Positions 45,125 through 54,790 of a stretch of 64,000 nt of DNA are shown piece by piece. Origin of the DNA: JAWKWH01 sp040830725 (lineage in GTDB: Bacteria; Pseudomonadota; Alphaproteobacteria; Rhizobiales; Rhizobiaceae); contig JBFOMG010000001.1 of assembly GCA_040830725.1 (NCBI GenBank), positions 1 to 64,000 on the forward strand, in the 5' to 3' direction. A program made the translations under genes and the position numbers. Positions within the stretch are counted from its first letter, which is position 1; each line of letters begins with the position of its first letter. Under the pieces are notes generated by a model. The model was not told where the DNA came from and did no database searches. It saw only the letters and a list, made by a program, of their open reading frames with translations.

Positions 45125-46283
45125 GAACATCACTGCAATGCCCACCGAGGCGCGGCAAGATCCTCCACAAATCGATATGTCGCTGCATCTAAGCCGCGTC
45201 GAAGCGTTGCTGGTGCGAACCAAGATCACCACGCCGGTGCGGACATCCTTTGGCGTGATGCATGACCGCCCCACCCTTGTTGTCCGCGTGACCGATCAAT
45301 CGGGCGTGTATGGTTATGGTGAAGTGTGGTGCAATTTCCCGGTCTGCGGGGCGTCGCACCGGCGCAAGTTGATTGAAACGGAACTGGCACCTCGCCTGGA
45401 GGGCAATACATATCAAAGTCCGCAAGAGTGTTACACGGCGATGAATGCGATGTTGCGAATCCTTCGGCTACAGACTGGAGAACCTGGGCCTGTCGCACAG
45501 GTGATCGCTGGTGTCGATATAGCGATATGGGACATGATTGCGCGGCGTGCAGGCGTTCCCGTCTATGAGCTGCTCGGATCGGATCGGAACGTGATCCCGG
45601 CCTACGCAAGCGGAATAAACCCGGTGGGCGTGCTAGACACGGTTGCTGCGGCCCGGGCTCGAGGGCACCGCAGGTTCAAGATCAAGGTCGGGTTCGGAGA
45701 TGAGATCGACCGGGAGAACGTGAGCGCTGTCGCGGGAGATCTGAGGCAGGTCGAAGCCTTTATGCTGGATGCCAATCAGGGCTGGTCCTTCAACGAAGCG
45801 CTGGACGCGATGGTTTGGATCACACCCTTTGGTCCGCTTTGGATCGAAGAACCCATGCCGGTTGATTTGCCGGAGGAGAATTGGGTTGCTTTGAAGCAGT
45901 CAACGAATGTCCCGATTGCCGGCGCCGAGAACTTTCTGACTGGAGAAGAGTATTACGCTGTGATCGAACGAAAGTGGCTCGATGTGTTGCAACCGGATAT
46001 CGCGAAATGGGGCGGTTTCACCGAATGCGCACCCGTCGCGCGTGCGATCGTTGATGCAGGACTGACATACTGTCCGCATTCTTTGGGTGGCGGAATTGCG
46101 TTGGCCGCTTCGGCTCATCTGCTGGCCGCCGCTGGCGGCCCCGGCCAACTTGAGTGTGACGCGAACGAGAACGCTTTTCGTGATGAGGTTTTTGATCTGC
46201 CGTTGCAGGACGGATTTGTCACGCTCTCTGAGGCACCAGGCCTTGGCGTCAACACGTACACTCTCGACAAGGCCTTTAGCTAA
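45117..46283 (+). CDS. Enolase-superfamily enzyme (mandelate racemase/muconate lactonising group)
   Basis: 388 residues from the ATG at 45117, six bases after GGAGG; an ATG at 45111 is less well placed. The barrel residues are seen in order: FKIKVGFG (KxK base), FMLDANQGW (metal Asp), WIEEPMP (metal Glu), GAENFL (metal Glu), PDIAKWGG (second Lys) and YCPHSLGGG (His). Enzymes of the group abstract the alpha proton of a carboxylate, doing racemisation, epimerisation or dehydration of sugar acids. Coupled to the GMC gene, it probably acts on the oxidised acid. Confidence 0.82.
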   Translation: MGENITAMPTEARQDPPQIDMSLHLSRVEALLVRTKITTPVRTSFGVMHDRPTLVVRVTDQSGVYGYGEVWCNFPVCGASHRRKLIETELAPRLEGNTYQSPQECYTAMNAMLRILRLQTGEPGPVAQVIAGVDIAIWDMIARRAGVPVYELLGSDRNVIPAYASGINPVGVLDTVAAARARGHRRFKIKVGFGDEIDRENVSAVAGDLRQVEAFMLDANQGWSFNEALDAMVWITPFGPLWIEEPMPVDLPEENWVALKQSTNVPIAGAENFLTGEEYYAVIERKWLDVLQPDIAKWGGFTECAPVARAIVDAGLTYCPHSLGGGIALAASAHLLAAAGGPGQLECDANENAFRDEVFDLPLQDGFVTLSEAPGLGVNTYTLDKAFS

Positions 46284-46348
46284 AGCCACGTGGTTGCCGC
46301 AAGCATTGCCACTATCTGTGCAATCGTTCTGATCAAGCGGTGGCTAAA

Positions 46349-47077
46349 TTACGCCTTCAAGGCCCCGTCCACGACATATTCGTGACCGGAGCAGTAACTT
46401 GCATCGTCCGAAGCGAGGAACAGGACAAGCCGCGCAACTTCTTCGACCTGCGCAAGGCGGCGCATTGGCACCTTTGCGGCTAGTTCTTCGAACGGTACGC
46501 CATGACCTTCCAGCATGGGTGTGTCGATAAAACCGGGGTGTACAGAGTTGACGCGAATACCGTATGGCCCAAGCTCTGCGGCAGCAGATTTGGACATACC
46601 GCGCACAGCCCATTTAGTGGCACAATAGGCATGTGCCTTGGCCGCTGTCAGCCCCGCTATAGAGGAGATGTTGACGATGCTGCCGAACTTGTTTTGCTTC
46701 ATAAGCGGAGCGACCGCCCGCATGCCAAGGAAGACGCCGGTTTGATTGATGGCAACCGACAGGTTCCAGTCGGCAAGCGAGGTTTCTTCAAGCGTGAGGA
46801 CCCGAAAAATACCAGCGTTGTTGACCAGCACATTTAGCCGGCCGTAGCGGTTTTCGATTTCGCCCACGACCCGCGACCAGTCGTCTTCGGACGCAACATC
46901 ATGTTTGACGAAGTGACAAGACTCACCCAGGTCCGCGGACGTCTTTTCACCGATCTCGGTATTGATGTCTGTTATGACGACTTGTGCACCGGCTTCGATG
47001 AACAGTGCGGCCTCTTTGGCGCCCTGTCCCGCTGCGCCCCCGGTGATGAGCGCAACCTTGCCATCCAGTCTGTTCAC
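46349..47077 (-). CDS. SDR-family oxidoreductase (GTG start)
   Basis: 242 residues from the GTG at 47077; the longer frame lacks a start signal and the homologous region begins at NRLDGKVALITGG. The nucleotide loop is TGGAAGQGAKEAA, the active site YCATKWAVRG. AGGCGGGCGAACC precedes the start. Resembles 3-alpha-hydroxysteroid/cyclohexanol-type SDRs. 67 bases lie between it and the quinone reductase gene upstream on the same strand. Confidence 0.78.
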   Translation of the reverse strand: MNRLDGKVALITGGAAGQGAKEAALFIEAGAQVVITDINTEIGEKTSADLGESCHFVKHDVASEDDWSRVVGEIENRYGRLNVLVNNAGIFRVLTLEETSLADWNLSVAINQTGVFLGMRAVAPLMKQNKFGSIVNISSIAGLTAAKAHAYCATKWAVRGMSKSAAAELGPYGIRVNSVHPGFIDTPMLEGHGVPFEELAAKVPMRRLAQVEEVARLVLFLASDDASYCSGHEYVVDGALKA

Positions 47078-47144
47078 GGTTCGCCCGCCTTGTTGCGACA
47101 GAGGCGGCGCCCCCGAAAGCGCGGTGCCGCCATAGCTTAAAAAG

Positions 47145-48155
47145 TCAGTCCATACCTTCCAGAACCGTCTTTCCGACTGCGCCACCGCTGTCCTGATGCG
47201 TGAGCGCGGCACGAAGGTTTTCGACGGTCAGTGGTCCGTTGTTCTTGTTTACCGTCGAAATCAGGTCACCCGCATCCAGCATTGAGGAGACCCGATTTAA
47301 CAGCGAAGACTGTGCGTCCATGTCGTCGGTCTGGAACATGGAACGAGCGAACATGAACTCCCAGCTGAAGCTGAGGGCCTTTAGTTTGAGCGCCTGCCAG
47401 TTGATCGTGGCCGGATCGTCGATCATGCCGATATGGCCACGGGGTTTCATCATATCGATGATTGCATCCCAGTGTCCTTCGGTTCCAGTCAATGCCGCCA
47501 CGTATTTAGGCGCGATACCGAGCGCGGTCATCTCTTCGTTGAGCGGATTGCGGTGATTGACGACGTGATCAGCGCCCATCTTCTTAACCCACTCAATGGT
47601 GTCAGGGCGCGATGCCGTCGCGATAACCGTCAAACCGGTGAGCTTCTTGGCCAGTTGGATCATGATCGAGCCAACCCCGCCGGCACCGCCTATCACCAAG
47701 AGTGATTGTCCGGCACCTTCGCCTTCGCGAATGCCGAAGCTATCAAAGAGCATTTCCCAGGCAGTGATGCTGGTCAGCGGCATACCCGCGGCATCGGCGA
47801 AGCTCAGAGATTTCGGCTTTTTGCCCACGAGGCGCTCGTCCACCGTCTGAAGCTGAGCGTTGCTCCCCGCGCGCGTGAAATCGCCTGCATAGAACACCTC
47901 GTTCCCGGGCTGAAAGCTCGTAACTTCGCTCCCGACTTCGCGCACCACACCGGCGGCATCGAAGCCAAGAATCCGAGGTGCATCTTCCGGGGGCGGCCGG
48001 TTAGCACGCACCTTGACATCGACGGGGTTAACCGAGACGCCACGCACTTCGACGAGAAGGTCACGCGGGCCAGGTTGCGGATCGGTGGTTTCAAACTCAA
48101 CCGCCGATCCGGCAGCCGAGATCGGACCGCGTTCAGAATAACCTATAGCTTTCAT
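47145..48155 (-). CDS. Zinc-free MDR alcohol dehydrogenase/quinone oxidoreductase
   Basis: 336 residues from the ATG at 48155, with GGAGGAAAC directly upstream. ILGFDAAGVVREVG and GGAGGVGSIMIQLAKKLTG are the MDR fold and NADPH loop; no catalytic zinc Cys-His set is seen. Resembles QOR/YogA zinc-independent reductases. Divergent from an HxlR-type regulator gene 147 bases away, the usual arrangement for electrophile-responsive quinone reductases. Confidence 0.82.
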   Translation of the reverse strand: MKAIGYSERGPISAAGSAVEFETTDPQPGPRDLLVEVRGVSVNPVDVKVRANRPPPEDAPRILGFDAAGVVREVGSEVTSFQPGNEVFYAGDFTRAGSNAQLQTVDERLVGKKPKSLSFADAAGMPLTSITAWEMLFDSFGIREGEGAGQSLLVIGGAGGVGSIMIQLAKKLTGLTVIATASRPDTIEWVKKMGADHVVNHRNPLNEEMTALGIAPKYVAALTGTEGHWDAIIDMMKPRGHIGMIDDPATINWQALKLKALSFSWEFMFARSMFQTDDMDAQSSLLNRVSSMLDAGDLISTVNKNNGPLTVENLRAALTHQDSGGAVGKTVLEGMD

Positions 48156-48302
48156 GTTTCCTCCGGTATGGTCTGATGTATTACGGTTTTGCGCTGTAGT
48201 CATAAAAATATCAAGTACCCACATTTTTGTAAGCAATGGCTTTTCAGAAGGGATATTTCCGCCTATGCAAGATAAGGAACTTACTGAAAGGGACATCAGA
48301 AG

Positions 48303-48704
48303 ATGGCGCGTAAATACGATTGGAAGACCGGCTGCAACGTCGAGGCGACCCTGAGCGTCATCGGCGGGCGTTGGAAGCCTGTGATCCTGTGCAACCTCTT
48401 GGTTGAGCGCAAACGTTTTGGCGAGTTATGCCGTAGCGTGCCGAATGCGACGCAGCGAATGATCACGCTTCAATTGCGGGAACTCGAGGCAGACGGTGTC
48501 ATCAAACGTCACGTCTTTGCCGAAGTACCACCGCGCGTGGAATACGAGCTTACCGAGTTTGGCCGCACGCTTGAGCCTGTCTTGGAACTGATGCGCTCAT
48601 GGGGCGCTGATTTCAAGAACAACAAACTCGCTAATGCCAAAGCCTCCGCGAAAGGGGCCGAGAAGGAAGAGCCAATTGAAGCTGATGCATTGAGCATCAT
48701 CTGA
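48303..48704 (+). CDS. HxlR-family transcriptional regulator
   Basis: 133 residues, single winged-helix. CNVEATLSVIGGRWKPVILCNLL with conserved N-terminal Cys, PNATQRMITLQLRELEADGVI and VEYELTEFGRTLEPVL are the HxlR signature. The Cys suggests a thiol-redox or electrophile sensor. Faces the quinone reductase gene, its likely target. Its 3' end overlaps the DMT transporter gene by 8 bases tail to tail. Confidence 0.85.
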   Translation: MARKYDWKTGCNVEATLSVIGGRWKPVILCNLLVERKRFGELCRSVPNATQRMITLQLRELEADGVIKRHVFAEVPPRVEYELTEFGRTLEPVLELMRSWGADFKNNKLANAKASAKGAEKEEPIEADALSII

Positions 48705-49611
48705 CCGTCCCTATGGGTGGTGGCGTTTGCCCGGCGGTGGCAGAGCGGATGATGTAGATCCCTGATGCGACGATAATGGCAGTGCCGACCCAGGTCCACC
48801 GATCTGGCAGCTGGTTGAATGCGAACCAGCCGAAGAATGTGGCCCAAAGGATCGTTGTGTATTGCATCGGTGCCACGGTTGCCGCGCTGGCTATCTCGAC
48901 GGCCCGTATCGTGCAGATTTCCCCAAACGCCGCGAAAAGTGCCATAGCCACGAATGTCACTGCCATCGAGGTCGAGGGAGGTGTTTCCCAGACGAAGGGC
49001 AGGGCAACCGAAAGCAACGCAAATCCGACGAGAGCCGTAAATGCCATTGTCGTGACTGCGTTATCCTTCCTTGCAAGAACGCGCCCCATCACCTGACGGG
49101 TGGCGAAGAGCGTGGCGGCACAAAAGGCAAGCACGATCGTTGGATGGAACAGCCCCGCCCCCGGGCGCACAATTACCAAGGCTCCGGCAAGACCGATCAA
49201 GGTTGCCAGCCACTGCTTGGGTGTTACGCTTTCACCCAAGAAGAACGCGCTGAGCGCAATGACAATAAGCGGTGCGATAAATGTAACGGCGATTCCCTCT
49301 GCCAGCGGCACAAAGGCGAAAGCGATAGCGAAACAGAGGGGCGCCATCACCGCCAGCGCTCCACGGGCGATTTGTAGCATCGGATAATGCGTCCGCAGGA
49401 TCTTGGGGCCGGTTCGCATCGCGATAAAGAGGACTACAAAAACCAGCCCGGCTTGCCGCGCCCAAACGATCTGGACGGGGTGGACAGCGGCGGTAGCCAG
49501 CACTTTGGTAAGAGTATCACTGGCCGAGAAGCAGAAGAAACCCAGGGACATAAGCGCAACACCCCGACCGTTGCCAGACGCCGTGGTCATGGAGGATTGC
49601 GTGTGGCTCAC
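48697..49611 (-). CDS. EamA/DMT-family transporter
   Basis: 304 residues with ten hydrophobic segments in two five-helix repeats (each an EamA domain), normal size for RhtA/YdcZ-type exporters. The GTG start at 49611 lies inside GTGA that also ends the upstream ALDH gene, so the two are translationally coupled. Likely exports an amino acid, aldehyde-derived or other small metabolite. Specificity unknown. Confidence 0.78.
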   Translation of the reverse strand: MSHTQSSMTTASGNGRGVALMSLGFFCFSASDTLTKVLATAAVHPVQIVWARQAGLVFVVLFIAMRTGPKILRTHYPMLQIARGALAVMAPLCFAIAFAFVPLAEGIAVTFIAPLIVIALSAFFLGESVTPKQWLATLIGLAGALVIVRPGAGLFHPTIVLAFCAATLFATRQVMGRVLARKDNAVTTMAFTALVGFALLSVALPFVWETPPSTSMAVTFVAMALFAAFGEICTIRAVEIASAATVAPMQYTTILWATFFGWFAFNQLPDRWTWVGTAIIVASGIYIIRSATAGQTPPPIGTVR

Positions 49612-51050
49612 AGGAACGTCTTCTGCGCAATCGACTTTGGAACGACATAGTGATCAAGGCTTTCTGGACCGCCTTCAACACCATAACCGCTTTCCTTGAC
49701 CCCACCGAACGGTGTTTCGGGAATCGCGATACCAACGGTATTTATGCCAACCATTCCGGCCTCGAGCGCTTCAGCGGTAGCTGAGGCGCGCTCAAGCGAA
49801 TTCGTAATGGCATAGGACGCAAGGCCAAGTTCAAGGCTGTTGGCCCGCGCCGCCACATCTTCAAGGTTCGAGAAGCGGGTCATAGGTGCCACCGGTCCGA
49901 ACGGTTCTTCGGTCATGAGCATGCAATCGTCCGGCGCATCCTTGACGACTGTCGGTGCAAAAAAGTAGCCCCGATTCTCGACGCGCCTGCCTCCGGTCGT
50001 CACCTCGGCCCCGCGAGTACGCGCGTCTTCGACAAACTCCACCATCGCAGCCAGACGGCGCGCATTGGCCAACGGGCCCATTTGGGAGGTTGGGTCCATT
50101 CCGTCGCCGACTACAAGCTTTGATGCACGCTCCGTGACGGCGTCTACAAAATCAGAGTAGATCGCGTCCTGAACGTAGAAGCGGGTCGGTGAGATACAAA
50201 TCTGTCCGGCGTTCCTGAAAGCGCCCATGACCATCAGGTCAGCCGCCTTGCCGATATCAACATCGTCCCACACTACAACCGGCGCATGCCCCCCAAGCTC
50301 CATGGTTACACGTTGCATCCGCTCGGCGGCAAGCTTGGCCAGTTGTTTTCCGACAGGCACAGAGCCTGTCAGCGAGATTTTCTTGATCACCTCCGAGTTT
50401 ATAAGGTGTTGCGTTAGCTTTGCGGACGGGCCAAAGACCACGTTGACGACTCCGGGCGGCAGGCCTGCATCCATCAGTGCCTGCGCCAGAAGGATCGCCG
50501 AAGCCGGTGTTTCGTTCGACGCCTTCACGATCACCGAGCATCCTGCCGCAAGCGCCGGACCGACCTTCTTCGAGACGGTGTTGATCGGAAAGTTCCACGG
50601 CGTAACCGCCAGGCAAGGGCCCACCGGATCGTGGGTCACATAATGGGTTGTTCCCGAAACGCGCCCTTCGACGATACGTCCCTGCATCCGCTTGCCCTGC
50701 TCAGCGCTGTATTCAATGATATCCGACACTGTCCCGATTTCCGCCCTGGCCTCGGCCAGTGGCTTGCCGTTTTCCAACGTTATGGCGACGGCGATCTCCT
50801 CGGTCCGATCCCGCACAAGATCGGCGCCTTTGATCAGGATGCGTCCACGCTCATAAGATGACATGGCGCGCCAAACCTTGAATCCCTTCGCCGAAGAGGC
50901 AAGCGCTTCATCCAGATCGGTCTCGGATGCAGAAGGCAGATCGGCAAGTGTCTCTTCGGTTGCAGGGTTTACGACCGGCAAGGATTCGCCGGTAGACGAT
51001 TTCCGCCAGACGCCGTCAATTAGTAGGTTCAGGTCTGGATAGGCCTTCAT
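49608..51050 (-). CDS. NAD(P)-dependent succinate-semialdehyde-type aldehyde dehydrogenase
   Basis: 480 residues, closest in the window to the ALDH at 3387-4820. PWNFP (Asn153), Lys176 (VIVKASNETP), Glu251 (ELGGHAPVVV) and Cys285 (AGQICISPTRF) are all present, unlike the Lys-lacking paralogue. GGAGTGTAAA precedes the ATG. It is divergent from the SDR-CoA-transferase operon over a region with GTATATAC/GGTATAGAC sites. Probably oxidises an aldehyde made by the GMC enzyme or a related semialdehyde. Confidence 0.8.
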   Translation of the reverse strand: MKAYPDLNLLIDGVWRKSSTGESLPVVNPATEETLADLPSASETDLDEALASSAKGFKVWRAMSSYERGRILIKGADLVRDRTEEIAVAITLENGKPLAEARAEIGTVSDIIEYSAEQGKRMQGRIVEGRVSGTTHYVTHDPVGPCLAVTPWNFPINTVSKKVGPALAAGCSVIVKASNETPASAILLAQALMDAGLPPGVVNVVFGPSAKLTQHLINSEVIKKISLTGSVPVGKQLAKLAAERMQRVTMELGGHAPVVVWDDVDIGKAADLMVMGAFRNAGQICISPTRFYVQDAIYSDFVDAVTERASKLVVGDGMDPTSQMGPLANARRLAAMVEFVEDARTRGAEVTTGGRRVENRGYFFAPTVVKDAPDDCMLMTEEPFGPVAPMTRFSNLEDVAARANSLELGLASYAITNSLERASATAEALEAGMVGINTVGIAIPETPFGGVKESGYGVEGGPESLDHYVVPKSIAQKTFL

Positions 51051-51094
51051 TTTACACTCCCTCGATTTTCCAAGGCGAACAGATAAATAAATGC

Positions 51095-51120
51095 GGTATA
51101 GACATCTGCACGTATATACC
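51095..51120. promoter_or_regulatory. GGTATAGAC and CGTATATACC sites in the ALDH/SDR divergent promoter
   Basis: GGTATAGAC (51095-51103) and the perfect palindrome GTATATAC (51112-51119, followed by C) also form an outer inverted repeat, GGTATA ... TATACC. Both match the operator style of GntR/HutC regulators (GGTNTANACC). They lie 45 bases upstream of the ALDH start and about 100 upstream of the SDR start. Confidence 0.5.
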
Positions 51121-51216
51121 TTTAAAGTGATGGTGAGCGCTTCGCAAGAGAGGAATCCCCGTGGAATGGAATTCTCTCGATGGTAGCGTCAACGGAACTG
51201 AGACCAGGAGGACAAA

Positions 51217-52002
51217 ATGGTAGAGAAACCGTTGCGCGGGAAAGTCGCAGTCGTGACAGGCGCCGGCCGCGGGCTCGGACGCTCGATCGCGCTCGCGCTT
51301 GCAGGAGCCGGTGCGAACATCGCGATCTGCTCACGAACGCAGTCCGAGCTTGATTCGGTCAAAGCCGAGGCTGAAGCCCTGGGCGTAACATGCCATAGCG
51401 AAGCGGTGGATCTCTCGAATCCCGACAGCACCGAGACGTTTTGCAAGAACATTGTAGGCGCCTTCGGGCCGGTCCATATTCTTGTGAACAATGCCGGTGC
51501 CGAACTGGATATCCGTCCGATCGCAGAGTCTGATCCGGCCAAGTGGTGGAAGACCGTCGAAATCAATGTGCGTGGCCCGTATCTGGTAACCCGTTTCCTG
51601 CTGGAGAACTTTGCCGAGGGCGGAAAGATCATCAACGTCACCTCGGGCATGGGCAAACGTGCAGGCAATGACAACAGCGCCTATCACGTGTCGAAGGCAG
51701 CGATGAACATGTTCACCAGCGCGCTTGCCAACGAATTGTGGGAACGCAAGATCGACGTCAACAACCTTATCCCTGGACCGGTGGCGACCGGCATGCTCAA
51801 TCGCGACGCGGTAACGGGAGAAAAATCCACACCCGAAAGCATCCTGAAAAAGTTCGCAAAAAACCCGCCCGAACGGTTCCCACCCTGGGAGCGGCTCAAG
51901 CACCCCGACGAGGTCGGCACTTTGGCACTTTATATGGCGACGCTTCCGGTCGGCGGACCGAACGGTCAGGACTTCTCGCTCGCCCGGCGACCCTTGGGTT
52001 AA
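51217..52002 (+). CDS. SDR-family oxidoreductase
   Basis: 261 residues with TGAGRGLGRSIALAL, NNAG and YHVSKAAMNMF. AGGAGGACAAA gives an ideal ribosome site. The C-terminus (GGPNGQDFSLARRPLG) departs from the common GG-x-x-x ending. First gene of the operon with the CoA-transferase 29 bases downstream. Substrate not assigned; beta-hydroxyacid or sugar acid is plausible. Confidence 0.8.
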   Translation: MVEKPLRGKVAVVTGAGRGLGRSIALALAGAGANIAICSRTQSELDSVKAEAEALGVTCHSEAVDLSNPDSTETFCKNIVGAFGPVHILVNNAGAELDIRPIAESDPAKWWKTVEINVRGPYLVTRFLLENFAEGGKIINVTSGMGKRAGNDNSAYHVSKAAMNMFTSALANELWERKIDVNNLIPGPVATGMLNRDAVTGEKSTPESILKKFAKNPPERFPPWERLKHPDEVGTLALYMATLPVGGPNGQDFSLARRPLG

Positions 52003-52031
52003 AGTGATTGCGCCAGCGCGGGAGAAGCACA

Positions 52032-53954
52032 ATGCGCAACAAGATTATCAGCGCGGCGGACGCGGCGGCTCTCGTCAAAAACGGAGATACGCTGACAACA
52101 TCGGGGTTTGTGGGCACTGGTGTACCGGACGAATTGCTGGCGGCCATCAAAACCCGTTTTCTTGAAACGGGTGCACCGCGCGACCTGACCTTATTCTTCG
52201 CAGCGGGCCAGGGGGACGGGAAGACCCGTGGACTAAATCATCTTGGTCATGAAGGCCTGCTCGCTCAGGTAATTGGCGGACACTGGGGTCTGATCCCGAA
52301 GGTCTCCGAAATGGCGATCGCCGGAAAAATCAAAGGTTGGAACTTGCCCCAAGGAGTCATCAGTCAGTTGTACCGTGACATTGCGGCTGGAAAGCCGGGT
52401 ACACTCACGCGCGTTGGGTTGGAAACCTTTGTTGATCCCCGCTATGGGGGCGGCGCCATAAACGACATCAGCACTGATCGCCAGGTCGAACTGATGCAAT
52501 TCGGGGGCGAGGACATGCTCTTCTACCCTGCGCGAAAACTGACAGTCGCCCTGTTGCGTGGCACCACGGCGGACGAGTCCGGAAACGTGACAATGGAGCG
52601 CGAGGCCCTTCTGTTGGACAATCTCGCGCAAGCCACGGCAGTAAGGAATTCAGGCGGCGTGGTGATCGTGCAGGTCGAGCGGATCGCAGGCAGCGGTACC
52701 CTGCCCGCGCGGGACGTGCAAATACCAAGTATCCTGGTTGATGCTGTCGTTGTAGCCAAACCTGAAAATCATCCGCAAACCTATGGCACACAGTTCAGCC
52801 ACCCGTTTACCAACCGGATCAAGTCGCCTTCAGGGGAAATCCCGAAAATGCCGCTTGATGCGCGCAAAGTCATTGCTCGGCGTGCCGCCTTCGAACTACC
52901 GATCAACGGCGTGGTGAACCTTGGGATCGGTATGCCTGAAGGTGTCGCGGCCGTCGCCGCCGAAGAGGGCCTGATCTCGCATCTGACACTCACGGCTGAG
53001 CCAGGCGTTGTGGGTGGGCAACCCGCTTCGGGCTTGAACTTTGGAGCCGCGGTGAATGTCGATGCGATCATTCCGCAGAACAACCAGTTCGATTTCTATG
53101 ACGGCGGAGGCCTTGATCTTGCCTGCCTTGGGATGGCGCAGGCCGATCGGACCGGTAATGTGAATGTCTCGCGTTTCGGCCCGCGGCTAGCGGGCGCTGG
53201 CGGCTTCATCAACATCTCCCAAAATGCCCGCGCTCTTGTCTTTGCAGGTACGTTCACGGCCGGCGGACTTGACGTTCGTGTCAGTGAAGAAGGCCTGAAG
53301 ATTGTTCAGGAAGGCAAACAGCCGAAGTTTCTCGGTGCCGTTGACCAGATCACTTTCTCTGGCATGCGCGCTGCCAGGTTGGGCCAGAAGGTCATCTACG
53401 TTACCGAGCGATGTGTTTTCGAACTGTCCCAAGACGGTCTTCACCTCACCGAGATTGCACCTGGCATCGATCTTGAGGCCGATATACTGATGCACATGGC
53501 GGAGAGACCGGTGATGCGCGAGATCGGGAAGATGGACGCACGCATTTTCCGCGACGCCGAAATGGATCTCAAGATCGACTTACTGCATCTGGACTTGCCA
53601 GACCGGATCGCACTTCAGCAGGAATACGACCAACTTTTCCTCAACTTTGAAAATATGCGCATTCGGTCCGTGGAAGACATCTCTAAGGTCCGCGATGCGG
53701 TCGTTGCTCAATGTGAAAAACACGGACGGCGAGTTGACGTCATCGTCAACTACGATGGTTTTCGTATCGACGAAGTTCTTGAAAGGGAGTGGGTCGAGAT
53801 GGTTCGCGACGTCACGGCCAAATTTTATGGCCAAGTCACGCGATATTCCGGCTCCGCATTCATGCGGATGAAACTCGGCGAGGTCTTCGAGGATCAGCGC
53901 ATGCATATCTTTGAGACGCAGGACCAGGCCAGACGATTTCTAACTGGCAGCTAG
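52032..53954 (+). CDS. Fused alpha-beta acyl-CoA:carboxylate CoA-transferase (COG4670 type)
   Basis: 640 residues from the ATG at 52032 (GGGAGAAGCACA upstream). The N-terminal ~270 residues match the alpha subunit (VGTGVPDELL; GGHWGLIPK) and the rest the beta subunit (GIGMPEGVAAVAAEEG). Glu323 in TAEPGVVGG corresponds to the catalytic glutamate that forms the glutamyl-CoA thioester in propionate CoA-transferase and YdiF. C-terminal ~130 residues are an extension with no motif I recognise. It would activate a short-chain or keto acid, and with BKACE and BdhA could handle acetoacetate. Confidence 0.82.
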   Translation: MRNKIISAADAAALVKNGDTLTTSGFVGTGVPDELLAAIKTRFLETGAPRDLTLFFAAGQGDGKTRGLNHLGHEGLLAQVIGGHWGLIPKVSEMAIAGKIKGWNLPQGVISQLYRDIAAGKPGTLTRVGLETFVDPRYGGGAINDISTDRQVELMQFGGEDMLFYPARKLTVALLRGTTADESGNVTMEREALLLDNLAQATAVRNSGGVVIVQVERIAGSGTLPARDVQIPSILVDAVVVAKPENHPQTYGTQFSHPFTNRIKSPSGEIPKMPLDARKVIARRAAFELPINGVVNLGIGMPEGVAAVAAEEGLISHLTLTAEPGVVGGQPASGLNFGAAVNVDAIIPQNNQFDFYDGGGLDLACLGMAQADRTGNVNVSRFGPRLAGAGGFINISQNARALVFAGTFTAGGLDVRVSEEGLKIVQEGKQPKFLGAVDQITFSGMRAARLGQKVIYVTERCVFELSQDGLHLTEIAPGIDLEADILMHMAERPVMREIGKMDARIFRDAEMDLKIDLLHLDLPDRIALQQEYDQLFLNFENMRIRSVEDISKVRDAVVAQCEKHGRRVDVIVNYDGFRIDEVLEREWVEMVRDVTAKFYGQVTRYSGSAFMRMKLGEVFEDQRMHIFETQDQARRFLTGS

Positions 53955-53998
53955 CGCACCAGTGAGACAACCTATCATACCAGGCGAAGGACGATAAA

Positions 53999-54790
53999 TT
54001 GACGGCATTACTTGATGGAAAAATTGCCCTTGTTGCAGGCGCGACAGGCGGGATTGGACAGGCGGTGGCGCGACGCCTAGCTGCCGAGGGAGCGCGGGTC
54101 ATGGCCGCGGGGCGGAACACAGCGAAACTGGAAGAGCTGAGCGCCGGAAGCGGGGGGATCACGACGTTTAAGGCCGACGTTGCACAGGAAGATGCTGTTG
54201 TAGATCTTGTCGCGCAGACTGTTCAGGCATTCGGGCGTCTTGATATCGTCTTTAACGGTGCGGGCATTACCGGGCCGAATGCCCTGATCGAAGATCTGAG
54301 TGTCGAGGAGTTTGGCCGCGTCATGGACATCAACGTGACAGGGACATTTCTTGTTTTGAAACACACCATCCCTGCACTGCGGCAGAGCGGCGGCGGTGCG
54401 ATCATCAACGTGGGTTCGGCGGCATCTGTCCAGGCAGGGCGGGCAACCATGCCGTCCTATTGCGCCAGCAAGCATGCTGTTGTCGGCCTGACACGAGTTA
54501 TGGCCAAAGCTTATGGTAGTGAGAACATTCGGACGAACGTCATCTGCCCCGGACAGATTGACACCGACATGCTGGCAGCGGTCGAGCAGGACATGATGGA
54601 GGCTTCCGGCGGCGATCCAGCAAGCGGCGGCATTGAGGACGCGCGCAAGAAAGTCATCGCGGCCATTCCCGCAGGCCGCTATGGATCGGCTGATGAGGTC
54701 GCTGCCCTCGTGGCATTTCTCGGGCGCGACGAAGCCGCTTTCATCAATGGCAGCATCTACACAATCGACGGTGGGTTCACGCCCTTCTGA
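53999..54790 (+). CDS. SDR-family oxidoreductase (TTG start)
   Basis: 263 residues beginning at a TTG (MTALLDGKIALVAG) with AAGGA eight bases upstream; no ATG fits the family N-terminus. AGATGGIGQAVARRL, NGAGITG and YCASKHAVVG are the cofactor and catalytic motifs. Ends TIDGGFTPF. Third gene of the SDR-CoA-transferase operon, 44 bases after the CoA-transferase. Confidence 0.78.
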   Translation: MTALLDGKIALVAGATGGIGQAVARRLAAEGARVMAAGRNTAKLEELSAGSGGITTFKADVAQEDAVVDLVAQTVQAFGRLDIVFNGAGITGPNALIEDLSVEEFGRVMDINVTGTFLVLKHTIPALRQSGGGAIINVGSAASVQAGRATMPSYCASKHAVVGLTRVMAKAYGSENIRTNVICPGQIDTDMLAAVEQDMMEASGGDPASGGIEDARKKVIAAIPAGRYGSADEVAALVAFLGRDEAAFINGSIYTIDGGFTPF

